From Aureimonas jatrophae (GTDB taxonomy: Bacteria > Pseudomonadota > Alphaproteobacteria > Rhizobiales > Rhizobiaceae): a stretch of DNA of 64,000 nt. The notes beneath the pieces are model-generated. The model was not told the origin of the DNA and made no database searches. It was given only the letters and a program-made list of their open reading frames with translations. Shown here piece after piece: positions 8,227-16,935 of this stretch (position 1 is its first letter; the number at the start of each line of letters is the position of its first letter). The stretch spans positions 310,001 to 374,000 of the forward strand of contig NZ_FNIT01000003.1 of assembly GCF_900104035.1 (NCBI RefSeq). Reading direction: 5' to 3'. A program made the translations under genes and the position numbers.

Positions 8227-10017
8227 ATGAACGACATGACGATCGACACCGGTATCCGCAAGATGACGGGTGCCCAGATGGTGGTCCAGGCCATGAAGGA
8301 TCATGGCGTCGAGCATCTCTTCGGCTATCCCGGCGGCGCGGTCCTGCCGATCTACGACGCGCTGTTCCTGCAGGATGACGTGAAGCACATCCTCGTTCGC
8401 CACGAGCAGGGTGCAGGCCACGCGGCGGAAGGCTATGCCCGCTCGACCGGAAAGCCTGGCGTGATGCTGGTGACCTCCGGGCCTGGTGCGACCAACGCCG
8501 TCACACCTCTGCAGGATGCCTTGATGGACTCCATCCCGCTCGTCTGCATCACAGGTCAGGTCCCGACGACGCTGATCGGATCGGACGCCTTCCAGGAGTG
8601 CGATACGGTCGGCATCACCCGGCCCTGCACGAAACACAACTGGCTGGTGAAGAGCGTTGAGGATCTGGCCGAGATCCTGCACGAGGCCTTCCACGTCGCG
8701 ACGTCCGGCCGTCCCGGTCCGGTCGTCGTCGACATCCCGAAGGACGTCCAGTTCGCGACGGGAACGTACACGCCGCCGACCCTGTCGCGCGCGACGCAAC
8801 GCTATCAGCCGCGCCTTGATGCCGATGCGGGTCGCATCCGTGCAGCCGTCGAACTGATGCGTTCCGCACACCGCCCGATCCTCTATACCGGCGGGGGTGT
8901 CATCAATTCCGGTCCGGAGGCGTCGCGCCTCCTGCGCGAGCTAGTCGAGATGACGGGCTTCCCGATCACCTCGACGCTGATGGGCCTCGGTGCCTATCCG
9001 GCATCGGGCGAGCGCTGGATGGGCATGCTCGGCATGCACGGCACGTTCGAGGCGAACATGGCGATGCACGAGTGCGACGTCATGATCTGCGTCGGTGCGC
9101 GGTTCGACGACCGCATCACCGGCAGGCTCGACGCCTTCTCGCCGAACTCAAAGAAGATCCACATCGACATCGACCCATCGTCGATCAACAAGAACGTGCG
9201 CGTCGACCTGCCGATCATCGGCGACGTCGCCCATGTGCTGTCTGCGATGGTCGAGGCATGGCGCGAGGGCGGACCGCAGGAGAGCGGTCGCCTCGACGAC
9301 TGGAACGAGAAGATTCGGGTCTGGCGCGCGCGCAACTCGCTGGCATTCCGGCAGGAGGGCGACATCATCCTGCCCCAACACGCGGTGAAGCGCCTTTATG
9401 AGCTGACGAAGGATCGCAAGACCTTCATCACCACCGAGGTTGGCCAGCACCAGATGTGGGCGGCCCAGTTCTACGGATTCGAGGAGCCCAACCGCTGGAT
9501 GACCTCAGGCGGCCTCGGCACGATGGGCTACGGTCTGCCGGCGGCGGTCGGCGTCCAGATTGCCCATCCCGATGCGCTCGTCATCGACATCGCGGGCGAC
9601 GCCTCGATCCAGATGATGACACAGGAACTCTCGACCGCCGTTCAGCATGGCGCGCCCGTCAAGGTGTTCATCCTGAACAACCAGTACATGGGCATGGTGC
9701 GCCAGTGGCAGCAGCTGCTGCATGGCAACCGCTTGTCGAACAGCTACTCGGAGGCGATGCCGGACTTCGTTAAGCTGGCGGAGGCCTACGGCGGCGTCGG
9801 TTTGCGGGTCGAGAAGGCGGGCGACCTCGATGCTGGTATTCAGGAGATGATCTCGGTCGATCGACCGGTGATCTTCGACTGCTGCGTCCAGAACCTCGCC
9901 AACTGCTTCCCAATGATTCCGAGCGGGAAGGCGCACAACGAGATGCTGCTTCCCGACGAGGCGAGCGACGACGCGGTCGCCAACGCCATCGACGCGAAGG
10001 GCAAGGCGCTGGTCTAG
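8227..10017 (+). CDS. ilvB: Acetolactate synthase large (catalytic) subunit
   Basis: Thiamine-diphosphate enzyme that condenses pyruvate with pyruvate or 2-ketobutyrate, the committed step toward valine, leucine and isoleucine. The 596-residue product has the usual three domains. The catalytic glutamate is Glu60 in RHEQGAGHAAEGYARSTG, the FAD/quinone-binding middle domain spans about 200-340, and the ThDP-binding motif runs from GDASIQMMTQEL to NNQYMGMVRQW. It resembles the AHAS (IlvI/IlvB) type rather than the catabolic AlsS because a regulatory subunit gene follows. Located 70 bases after an attenuator terminator, so expression should follow branched-chain aminoacyl-tRNA supply. Confidence 0.97.
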   Translation: MNDMTIDTGIRKMTGAQMVVQAMKDHGVEHLFGYPGGAVLPIYDALFLQDDVKHILVRHEQGAGHAAEGYARSTGKPGVMLVTSGPGATNAVTPLQDALMDSIPLVCITGQVPTTLIGSDAFQECDTVGITRPCTKHNWLVKSVEDLAEILHEAFHVATSGRPGPVVVDIPKDVQFATGTYTPPTLSRATQRYQPRLDADAGRIRAAVELMRSAHRPILYTGGGVINSGPEASRLLRELVEMTGFPITSTLMGLGAYPASGERWMGMLGMHGTFEANMAMHECDVMICVGARFDDRITGRLDAFSPNSKKIHIDIDPSSINKNVRVDLPIIGDVAHVLSAMVEAWREGGPQESGRLDDWNEKIRVWRARNSLAFRQEGDIILPQHAVKRLYELTKDRKTFITTEVGQHQMWAAQFYGFEEPNRWMTSGGLGTMGYGLPAAVGVQIAHPDALVIDIAGDASIQMMTQELSTAVQHGAPVKVFILNNQYMGMVRQWQQLLHGNRLSNSYSEAMPDFVKLAEAYGGVGLRVEKAGDLDAGIQEMISVDRPVIFDCCVQNLANCFPMIPSGKAHNEMLLPDEASDDAVANAIDAKGKALV

Positions 10018-10094
10018 CGCCAAGACGGGAAGGGGCTCACGGAAGTCCCTCCCTTTTCCATTGCATCCGATCCCATGCCGATAAGGTCCGCCCG

Positions 10095-10676
10095 ATGAAC
10101 CTACCCGTCCAGCCGCCCGCGTCCGCCTACTTCATCACCGACGAGAAGCCGCCGATCGAGACGCGGACGCTCTCGATCATCGTCGACAACGAGCCCGGCG
10201 TGCTGGCCCGTGTGATCGGTCTGTTCTCCGGAAGGGGCTACAATATCGAGAGCCTGACGGTCTCCGAAACCGATCACAACAAGCACTTGTCTCGGATCAC
10301 CGTGGTGACGAAGGGCGCGCCGAGCGTCATCGAGCAGGTGAAGAGCCAGCTTGACCGCATCGTGCCGGTGCATCAGGTCCTCGATCTGACCAAGGCGGCG
10401 GCGGGTCAGGGCGAGGACGGCCCGATCGAGCGCGAGCTGGCGCTAGTCAAGGTCGCGGGCGCAGGAGACGACCGAGTCGAGGCGTTGCGTCTGGCGGACG
10501 TCTTCCGCGCAAAGGTTGTCGATTCGACGACCGACCATTTTGTCTTCGAGATCACGGGCAAGACGTCCAAGATCGAGAAGTTCATCCAGATCATGGCGCC
10601 GCTTGGGCTGGTGGAAGTGTGCCGCACGGGCGTCGCCGCCATGAGCCGCGGCAGCGAGGCGATGTTCGCCGGCTAA
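10095..10676 (+). CDS. ilvN: Acetolactate synthase small (regulatory) subunit
   Basis: Binds IlvB, raises its activity and confers feedback inhibition by valine. The 193-residue protein contains an N-terminal ACT domain (about residues 24-100) starting at TRTLSIIVDNEPGVLARVIGL, with the GRGYNIESLTV motif conserved in IlvN/IlvH. A C-terminal AHAS-small domain follows (about 110-185). The long form (over 160 residues) is of the IlvH type, so ilvH is an alternative symbol. It follows ilvB after a 77-base gap on the same strand, with a G-rich/C-rich imperfect hairpin but no convincing terminator between them, so ilvB-ilvN is one transcript. Confidence 0.95.
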   Translation: MNLPVQPPASAYFITDEKPPIETRTLSIIVDNEPGVLARVIGLFSGRGYNIESLTVSETDHNKHLSRITVVTKGAPSVIEQVKSQLDRIVPVHQVLDLTKAAAGQGEDGPIERELALVKVAGAGDDRVEALRLADVFRAKVVDSTTDHFVFEITGKTSKIEKFIQIMAPLGLVEVCRTGVAAMSRGSEAMFAG

Positions 10677-10751
10677 CCCTGGGGTCACCTTTAGTCTTCA
10701 AACCTTGCACGGCAGAGCGGCCGGGCGGGCTTCTCCTGAAAGCATCGGGTC

Positions 10752-11345
10752 ATGTCGGCCGACGTCTTTGCCGCGCTCCTTGCCTACGCCTTCGTCACGT
10801 CCGTGACGCCGGGTCCCAACAACATGATGCTGATGGCGTCGGGCGTGAACTTCGGCTTTCGTCGGACAATCCCGCATATGCTCGGCATCGCGGTCGGCTT
10901 CTTCGTGCTGCTGCTGGCGGTCGGCTTCGGACTGGGCGCGCTGATCCATGCCGTACCAGCCCTTCAGACAGCGATGCGCGTCGCGAGTGTTGCCTACATG
11001 CTGTGGCTCGCCTGGAAGATCGCAACGTCGAAGCCGGCGGGTGAAGCCCAGGCGGGAAGCCGTCCGATGACGTTTCTTCAGGCGGCGGCGTTCCAGTGGG
11101 TCAACCCGAAGGCCTGGGCCATGGGTCTCGTCGCCATGGGAGCCTATACCAACGCAGAGAATCCCGTTCTGTCGGTCTTGCTTGTCGGCACCGCCTTTGC
11201 GCTCGTGAACTTCCCGTCGGTCTCCGTCTGGGCGGGGTTTGGCGTAGCCCTTCGAGGTCTGCTTGCCGATCCAAAGCGCCTGCGGATCTTCAATGTCACG
11301 ATGGCCCTGCTGATCGTCGCGACCCTCTGGCCCATGCTGCGCTGA
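10752..11345 (+). CDS. LysE/RhtB-family amino acid exporter
   Basis: A 197-residue inner-membrane protein with about five to six hydrophobic helices. The N-terminus carries the family signature TPGPNNMMLMASGVNFG (residues 18-34 region), followed by a G-rich helix IAVGFFVLLLAVGFGLGAL and the WVNPKAWAMGL motif near residue 116, both typical of LysE-type translocators. Members export amino acids or related metabolites by proton antiport. The position right after ilvBN suggests, but does not prove, an overflow role for branched-chain amino acids or their precursors. Substrate cannot be read from sequence. Confidence 0.88.
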   Translation: MSADVFAALLAYAFVTSVTPGPNNMMLMASGVNFGFRRTIPHMLGIAVGFFVLLLAVGFGLGALIHAVPALQTAMRVASVAYMLWLAWKIATSKPAGEAQAGSRPMTFLQAAAFQWVNPKAWAMGLVAMGAYTNAENPVLSVLLVGTAFALVNFPSVSVWAGFGVALRGLLADPKRLRIFNVTMALLIVATLWPMLR

Positions 11346-11385
11346 ACCGCTTGCCGAACAGCGCCAATTCTGCGACGCCCGGCGC

Positions 11386-12513
11386 ATGAAGTTCTCACCG
11401 CAGCAGGACGAGGCGCTGGTCCGAGTCGCCGAATGGCTCGATCGGGGCGATCAGCCGATCTTCCGGCTCTTCGGCTATGCCGGGACCGGCAAGACGACGC
11501 TCGCACGGCATTTCGCGGAAGGTATCGACGGCGCGGTCCAGTTTGCCGCCTTCACCGGCAAGGCGGCGCAGGTGCTGCGCTCGAAGGGCGCGAAGAGCGC
11601 CAAGACGCTGCACTCGTTGATCTACCGGCCGCGCGGTGAGGATACGGTGTCCGATGAGGAGACCGGCACGTCGCGTGTTTCTCCGACGTTCTCGCTCAAC
11701 CGCCAAAGCCCTGTCGCGAAGGCGAAGCTCGTCGTCGTTGACGAATGCTCGATGGTAGACGAAGCGCTCGGTCGCGACCTCATGAGCTTCGGGACGCCGA
11801 TCCTCGTCCTCGGCGATCCCGGACAACTGCCGCCGGTATCGGGGGGTGGGTTCTTCACAGAGGCCGAGCCGGACTTTCTGCTGACCGAGATCCATCGGCA
11901 AGCGCGCGACAATCCCATCATCGAGCTGGCCCTGGCGGTACGTGAAGGGCGCGACGTTCCGCTTGGCTCCTACGGCACGTCCAAAGTCATCGGTCGGCGA
12001 GATGTGGATCGCGACGAGGTCCTGGCGGCCGATCAGGTATTGGTCGGCACCAACCGGACACGGCGGCTCTACAACGGTCGGCTGCGGGAGCTGAAGGGTT
12101 TCACCGGTGCCCTGCCGCAGGCGGGCGACAAGCTCGTGTGCCTGCGTAACGATCCGACCAAAGGTCTGCTTAACGGCTCGCTGTGGCAGGTCATGACGGC
12201 CTCGCCCGAGAAGACGAAGCCCGGTACGAACCTGATCGTGAAGCCGGACGACGACGACATCGACAAGGGCGCAGCAAAGATCAAGCTGCTGAAACGCGCC
12301 TTCGAGGAGCCGGATGCCGAGATCGCCTGGGCCGAGAAGAAGCGGTACGACGACTTCGACTACGGCTATGCGCTGACGGTCCACAAGGCTCAAGGGTCGC
12401 AATGGGATGACGTCATGCTGTTCGACGAGAGCTGGGCCTTTCGTGACTCGCGAGAGCGTTGGCTCTACACCGCGGTCACGCGCGCCGCCGAGCGGCTGAC
12501 GATCGTCCGTTGA
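11386..12513 (+). CDS. RecD-like ATP-dependent DNA helicase
   Basis: A 375-residue superfamily 1 helicase of the short RecD/Dda-like type. Walker A is GYAGTGKTTLA (GYAGTGKT at residues 30-37), Walker B is VVVDECSM near 118, and motif III is LGDPGQLPP. The C-terminal UvrD-like part has YALTVHKAQGSQWDDVMLF, the motif V/VI region, and ends YTAVTRAAERLTIVR. It lacks the N-terminal helix-hairpin-helix extension of full RecD2 (about 740 residues). Probably acts in DNA repair or replication restart; partner proteins are unknown. It sits between the LysE-type exporter (40 bases upstream) and tetR. Confidence 0.87.
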   Translation: MKFSPQQDEALVRVAEWLDRGDQPIFRLFGYAGTGKTTLARHFAEGIDGAVQFAAFTGKAAQVLRSKGAKSAKTLHSLIYRPRGEDTVSDEETGTSRVSPTFSLNRQSPVAKAKLVVVDECSMVDEALGRDLMSFGTPILVLGDPGQLPPVSGGGFFTEAEPDFLLTEIHRQARDNPIIELALAVREGRDVPLGSYGTSKVIGRRDVDRDEVLAADQVLVGTNRTRRLYNGRLRELKGFTGALPQAGDKLVCLRNDPTKGLLNGSLWQVMTASPEKTKPGTNLIVKPDDDDIDKGAAKIKLLKRAFEEPDAEIAWAEKKRYDDFDYGYALTVHKAQGSQWDDVMLFDESWAFRDSRERWLYTAVTRAAERLTIVR

Positions 12514-12517
12514 ACCC

Positions 12518-12562
12518 TTGCCCGTATCCACGCGATCGGATATGCGAACCGTAACGTACGGT
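12518..12562 (+). promoter_or_regulatory. tetR-ilvC promoter with candidate TetR operator
   Basis: TTGCCC (12518-12523), a 17-base spacer and TATGCG (12541-12546) form a moderate promoter. Immediately downstream, 12548-12562 is a perfect inverted repeat, ACCGTA-ACG-TACGGT, covering the expected transcription start and ending 19 bases before the tetR ATG. A regulator bound here would block initiation, fitting autorepression by the TetR-family protein encoded next. The operator assignment is inferred from symmetry and position. Confidence 0.5.
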
Positions 12563-12581
12563 ACGGACTAGTGAGGCGTGA

Positions 12582-13229
12582 ATGGCGGAAGGAGAGCTCA
12601 GCGACAGGCAGCGCGCCGTGCTCGACGCCGCCCTCGCACTCCTGGTCGAGCGCGGTGACAAGCTGACCATGACGGCGGTCGCCCGCGAGGCGAGCTGCTC
12701 GAAGGAAACGCTCTACAAGTGGTTCGGCGATAGGGACGGACTACTTGCCGCGACCGTGCGCCATCAGGCCTCCCGCATCCGAGGCGTCGCACTCGACGAG
12801 GGCCGCCTCGACCGGACGTCACTGCGCGAGGGCCTGGAGCGCTTCGCTCTCGACTGGCTCGAGGTGATCACGGGCCGCACATCGATCGCGTTGAACAGGC
12901 TCGCGGTCGGTCAGGCTGGGACGAGCAGCAATGATCTCGGGCTTATTGTGTTGCGCAACGGACCGGACGGTCTGCGCAAACGGCTGACGCCGCTTCTGCT
13001 CGGGGCACGCGAGCAGGGTTTGCTTGCATTCGATGAACCAGACGAGGCCTTCGGTACGTACTTCGGCTTGGTCGTCGGCGACGTTCAGCTGCGGATGCTG
13101 CTTGGCGACCCCGAGCCCATCGGCGCCCGCGACTTGGCGGCCCATGCGGCCGCGGCGGCGCGACAGTTTCTCACCCTCTACAGCACCATCCGACCGGCGG
13201 AGACCGGCGGCTCAAACGGAAGGACATGA
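12582..13229 (+). CDS. TetR/AcrR-family transcriptional regulator
   Basis: A 215-residue regulator with an N-terminal helix-turn-helix domain at about residues 6-55; the recognition region reads MTAVAREASCSKETLYKWF, very typical of TetR proteins, followed by GDRDGLLAA. The C-terminal ligand domain is not assignable to a known effector. The ATG at 12582 follows GTGAGGCGTGA. Its stop is three bases before the ilvC start, so the two genes are co-transcribed, and a palindrome lies 19 bases upstream of its start. This suggests a link between an unknown ligand and ilvC expression. Confidence 0.88.
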   Translation: MAEGELSDRQRAVLDAALALLVERGDKLTMTAVAREASCSKETLYKWFGDRDGLLAATVRHQASRIRGVALDEGRLDRTSLREGLERFALDWLEVITGRTSIALNRLAVGQAGTSSNDLGLIVLRNGPDGLRKRLTPLLLGAREQGLLAFDEPDEAFGTYFGLVVGDVQLRMLLGDPEPIGARDLAAHAAAAARQFLTLYSTIRPAETGGSNGRT

Positions 13230-14252
<1,023 letters not shown>

Positions 14253-14262
14253 GCTGCGTTCA

Positions 14263-14293
14263 GGCTCGGAGGCGAAATCATCGCCTCCGAGCC
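14263..14293 (+). terminator. Strong hairpin after ilvC, probable transcript end
   Basis: A perfect 13-pair stem (GGCTCGGAGGCGA at 14263-14275 with 14281-14293) closes an AATCA loop, 10 bases after the ilvC stop. No T-tract follows, so it may be a processing or stability hairpin, or a terminator aided by Rho, rather than a canonical rho-independent terminator. Confidence 0.55.
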
Positions 14294-14384
14294 AGCGGAC
14301 TGCTCCGATAGGAGAAATGATTCAGCATTTCTCAAAGCCTCGTCGCGATGATCGCCTTGTCCGAATGTCGGAAAGTCGCAGGTC

Positions 14385-14783
14385 ATGGTCGCCACCGCTG
14401 AGAACGCTGAGAATGAACGTCGCGTGGCGCCACGCGCCCGCACGCTCAAGCGCGGGAAGATCCTGTCGAATAATCGCTTCTCGACCTACGACTGCATCGT
14501 TCGCAACATATCGGCCACTGGCGCCCTGCTGACGATCGATCCGGCCGTGCCGTTACCCAAGGAGTTCGAGATCCGGATCGGAGAGGACGACGCGATCCGG
14601 CCCGCAAAGTTGGTTTATCGCCGCGAGCTGTTTGCGGGCATCCATTTCCTCGACTCGACGGATGATGAAAGCCGGGTGGATATCGTTCCAGCGACGGTGA
14701 GCGATGCGCAGCCCGACCTTCTTCGTTGGCCCGTCGAAGCGCTGCCGCATTCCATCACGTCACGTATGCCGTGGCGTTTCTGA
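14385..14783 (+). CDS. PilZ-domain protein
   Basis: A 132-residue protein consisting almost entirely of one PilZ domain (about residues 10-100), a cyclic-di-GMP receptor fold. The N-terminal ERRVAPRART contains the RxxxR-like motif that wraps the ligand, and the second motif is represented by NISATGALLTID (a variant of the (D/N)xSxxG pattern), which fits c-di-GMP binding. A short hydrophilic tail follows. It has no fused enzymatic domain, so it probably acts as a stand-alone adaptor. It is separated from ilvC by a strong hairpin and 90 bases, and no motility or cellulose genes lie nearby to name its target. Confidence 0.8.
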   Translation: MVATAENAENERRVAPRARTLKRGKILSNNRFSTYDCIVRNISATGALLTIDPAVPLPKEFEIRIGEDDAIRPAKLVYRRELFAGIHFLDSTDDESRVDIVPATVSDAQPDLLRWPVEALPHSITSRMPWRF

Positions 14784-14903
14784 CTGCGGACCAGAACGGC
14801 AAAAAGAAATCCACCGATCAGCCTTTCCGGGGTGGACATGTGAGGGTCCGATCACTATAAACCGCCTCGTCAGCGCCGGTTGGTCTTCCACCGCCTGACC
14901 GAT

Positions 14904-14979
<76 letters not shown>

Positions 14980-15011
14980 ATTCCCAAACTCGAAAGCGTG
15001 CTCGATTAGTT

Positions 15012-15539
15012 TTAGTCGTCGGTTCGTAGATCGAACCGCCGTTCGAGACTCCATGGACCGTCAAGGTATCGCCAAAGGAGTAACGCCCGGCCTTCGACGG
15101 TGAAGGGTTCGAACTCGGCATCCAATCGATCGAACAACGATCGGGCAACCGGTGCCCCGACCTTATTCTGGATCGTAACATGCGGTTTGAAACGCTGGGC
15201 GTCCTGCGGACTTAGCGTGCTCGTCCAACGCGTCGCAAGGTCCGCCCGTAGCCGGATCAACTTCGGTGACTCAAGTACGTAAGCGGTCCCGTATCCGAGG
15301 AACCGCAGACCCCCGACCTGTATCGGAAACACCGACGTCGTGCTGGCGACCTCTTCGATGTCTTGCGTGAAGCTCTCAAGGTTCTCGCCGGGAAGCTTGT
15401 GAAAGAGCGTGAGGTGAGCCGGTATGAGGTTACGCTTGGCCGGGAAATGGGCTCGACGCATCCCGTCGAGCCGTTTGAAGCCCACTTCGTCGAAGCCGAG
15501 CGTCAGAATGAAGACCGCGGCCTCGTTCGATTGGTTCAC
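15012..15539 (-). CDS. 2'-5' RNA ligase family protein
   Basis: A 175-residue member of the two-histidine (2H) phosphoesterase superfamily. The two catalytic HxT motifs are His42 in AHLTLFHKLP and His120 in PHVTIQNKVG, at the usual spacing. Relatives (ThpR/LigT) act on 2'-5' linkages or cyclic phosphodiester ends of RNA; the in vivo substrate is normally unknown. The start is GTG with GGCGGAG upstream. It lies downstream of the exported unknown protein on the same strand, 14 bases from its stop, so the two are probably co-transcribed, and it converges on tRNA-Lys. Confidence 0.85.
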   Translation of the reverse strand: MNQSNEAAVFILTLGFDEVGFKRLDGMRRAHFPAKRNLIPAHLTLFHKLPGENLESFTQDIEEVASTTSVFPIQVGGLRFLGYGTAYVLESPKLIRLRADLATRWTSTLSPQDAQRFKPHVTIQNKVGAPVARSLFDRLDAEFEPFTVEGRALLLWRYLDGPWSLERRFDLRTDD

Positions 15540-15553
15540 GGACTCCGCCTAGC

Positions 15554-16732
15554 CTAGCGACCGGATTGCACGGACAGGTTCAAAACCTGTGGCAAAGTTT
15601 GCGGAGCTCCCATGGCCGCGCCGAGAATCTGCGTCGCTGGAATAGGGGCGGGCGGTTCGATCGCGAGCCGGATCGAACGAGGATTGTCGAGGAAGTCGTT
15701 GACGGCTTCGCCGACCTGCGCCTGGAACGTTGGGTTCTGCAGATATGCAAGTCCGAGAGGCACGGTGGCTTTCACCGTCTCAACGAACTGCTCGCGTGGT
15801 TGACCGTTCTGCTTCGCGAAATAGTCCAGGACCCGGTTGGTCAGGGACTGATCCTCAAACGCCAATGTCGCGGACTGCAGGTAGAGCTGCGAGATCAGCC
15901 CGATGACCGCCATCCCGGCGTTCTGATTTTGACCGTCGGACGCTTCGAGTTGTTGCGAGACCTGAGACAGGGACTGTATGAAGTTCGGGGTGTAGCCCGT
16001 GATCGTGTAGGCCAGATTGAGCTGACCAGCGTTTTCGACCGCAATCTTCAAATCGCTCAATGACAAGGCGCCCGTTTGCGGCTGCCAGGAACCCGCACCT
16101 TGGAGTGAGCCGGTCAACTGCGCGTAACCCAAGTCCGCCATCACCTGCGTCAGTCCCGCATTGCCCGTAGCGGCGGTGTCGAAGGTGAATTTCCCGAGCG
16201 CGATGCTGGACGCAAGACCCTCGCCCTCGCTGGGTTGCGTCACGACCGAAATGTCGTTCACCGACACAACGCTGCGATCAGCCTTCGCAACCGAGATCGA
16301 TCCGATGGTTGAACGCTCCAGGAAGAGCGGCGAAAGGACGGCGGTATTAGCGGTGTCCGGACGGATCGTTAGCCCTTCCAATATGGCGTTGGAAACATTC
16401 GTCGCCACGTCGCCACTCGTCTGCCGAATGTCGCCGAGTTGGACGCGTGCAACGCGCCAGCCATCCGCGTTGGATCCCGTTACGTTCTCGAAGCGCAGCG
16501 TTCCCAAATCGAAGGGTTCGCTCCCGCCTTGCGCAGGCGTCACGCGGGCATCGTTCATGACGACATCGTCGCCTTCGTTCGAAACTGCGCCGAACTCCAG
16601 CCGCGTCGATGGTGCCATGACGGCCTTGAGACGCTCCGCGAAGGCTTGACCATCCGCGGCGAGGGCGACGCCCGAGCTGAACAAAAGACCGGTGAGCGCT
16701 GCAAGCACGGAACGGGTACGGATTGACGACAT
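15554..16732 (-). CDS. Exported protein of unknown function
   Basis: A 392-residue protein with a clear N-terminal signal peptide (about residues 1-24, MSSIRTRSVLAALTGLL to VALAAD). The mature part is rich in S, T, Q and A with repeated small hydrophobic segments, suggesting beta-structure, and lacks membrane helices. I recognise no catalytic motif. The ATG at 16732 was chosen over a GTG seven codons upstream because it starts the signal peptide directly and has GAGAAGGA upstream. It is divergent from parC (204 bases between starts) and probably co-transcribed with the RNA ligase-like gene. Likely periplasmic; function unknown. Confidence 0.75.
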   Translation of the reverse strand: MSSIRTRSVLAALTGLLFSSGVALAADGQAFAERLKAVMAPSTRLEFGAVSNEGDDVVMNDARVTPAQGGSEPFDLGTLRFENVTGSNADGWRVARVQLGDIRQTSGDVATNVSNAILEGLTIRPDTANTAVLSPLFLERSTIGSISVAKADRSVVSVNDISVVTQPSEGEGLASSIALGKFTFDTAATGNAGLTQVMADLGYAQLTGSLQGAGSWQPQTGALSLSDLKIAVENAGQLNLAYTITGYTPNFIQSLSQVSQQLEASDGQNQNAGMAVIGLISQLYLQSATLAFEDQSLTNRVLDYFAKQNGQPREQFVETVKATVPLGLAYLQNPTFQAQVGEAVNDFLDNPRSIRLAIEPPAPIPATQILGAAMGAPQTLPQVLNLSVQSGR

Positions 16733-16935
16733 AGGCCGGGTTGTCCTTCTCACGACGCCGATTGACGCGGCGGTCAGCCGGGCTCGGGCAAGTCGATGCT
16801 ATTATGGGGAACGCGCTACGGAGGGAAAGCCGCTCGGCAAGGCGAACCGACACCTTTCCGTGGTCGAATGAGTTTGAGTATGACCTTTATGTTCTCCACT
16901 TGTTCCCGTTTTGACGATGTCTTATCGCTAATCTT

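Noticed and set aside
10018-10094. Terminator between ilvB and ilvN
   Set aside because: The G-run and C-run pair only imperfectly and the T-run is short; the two subunit genes are expected to be co-transcribed.
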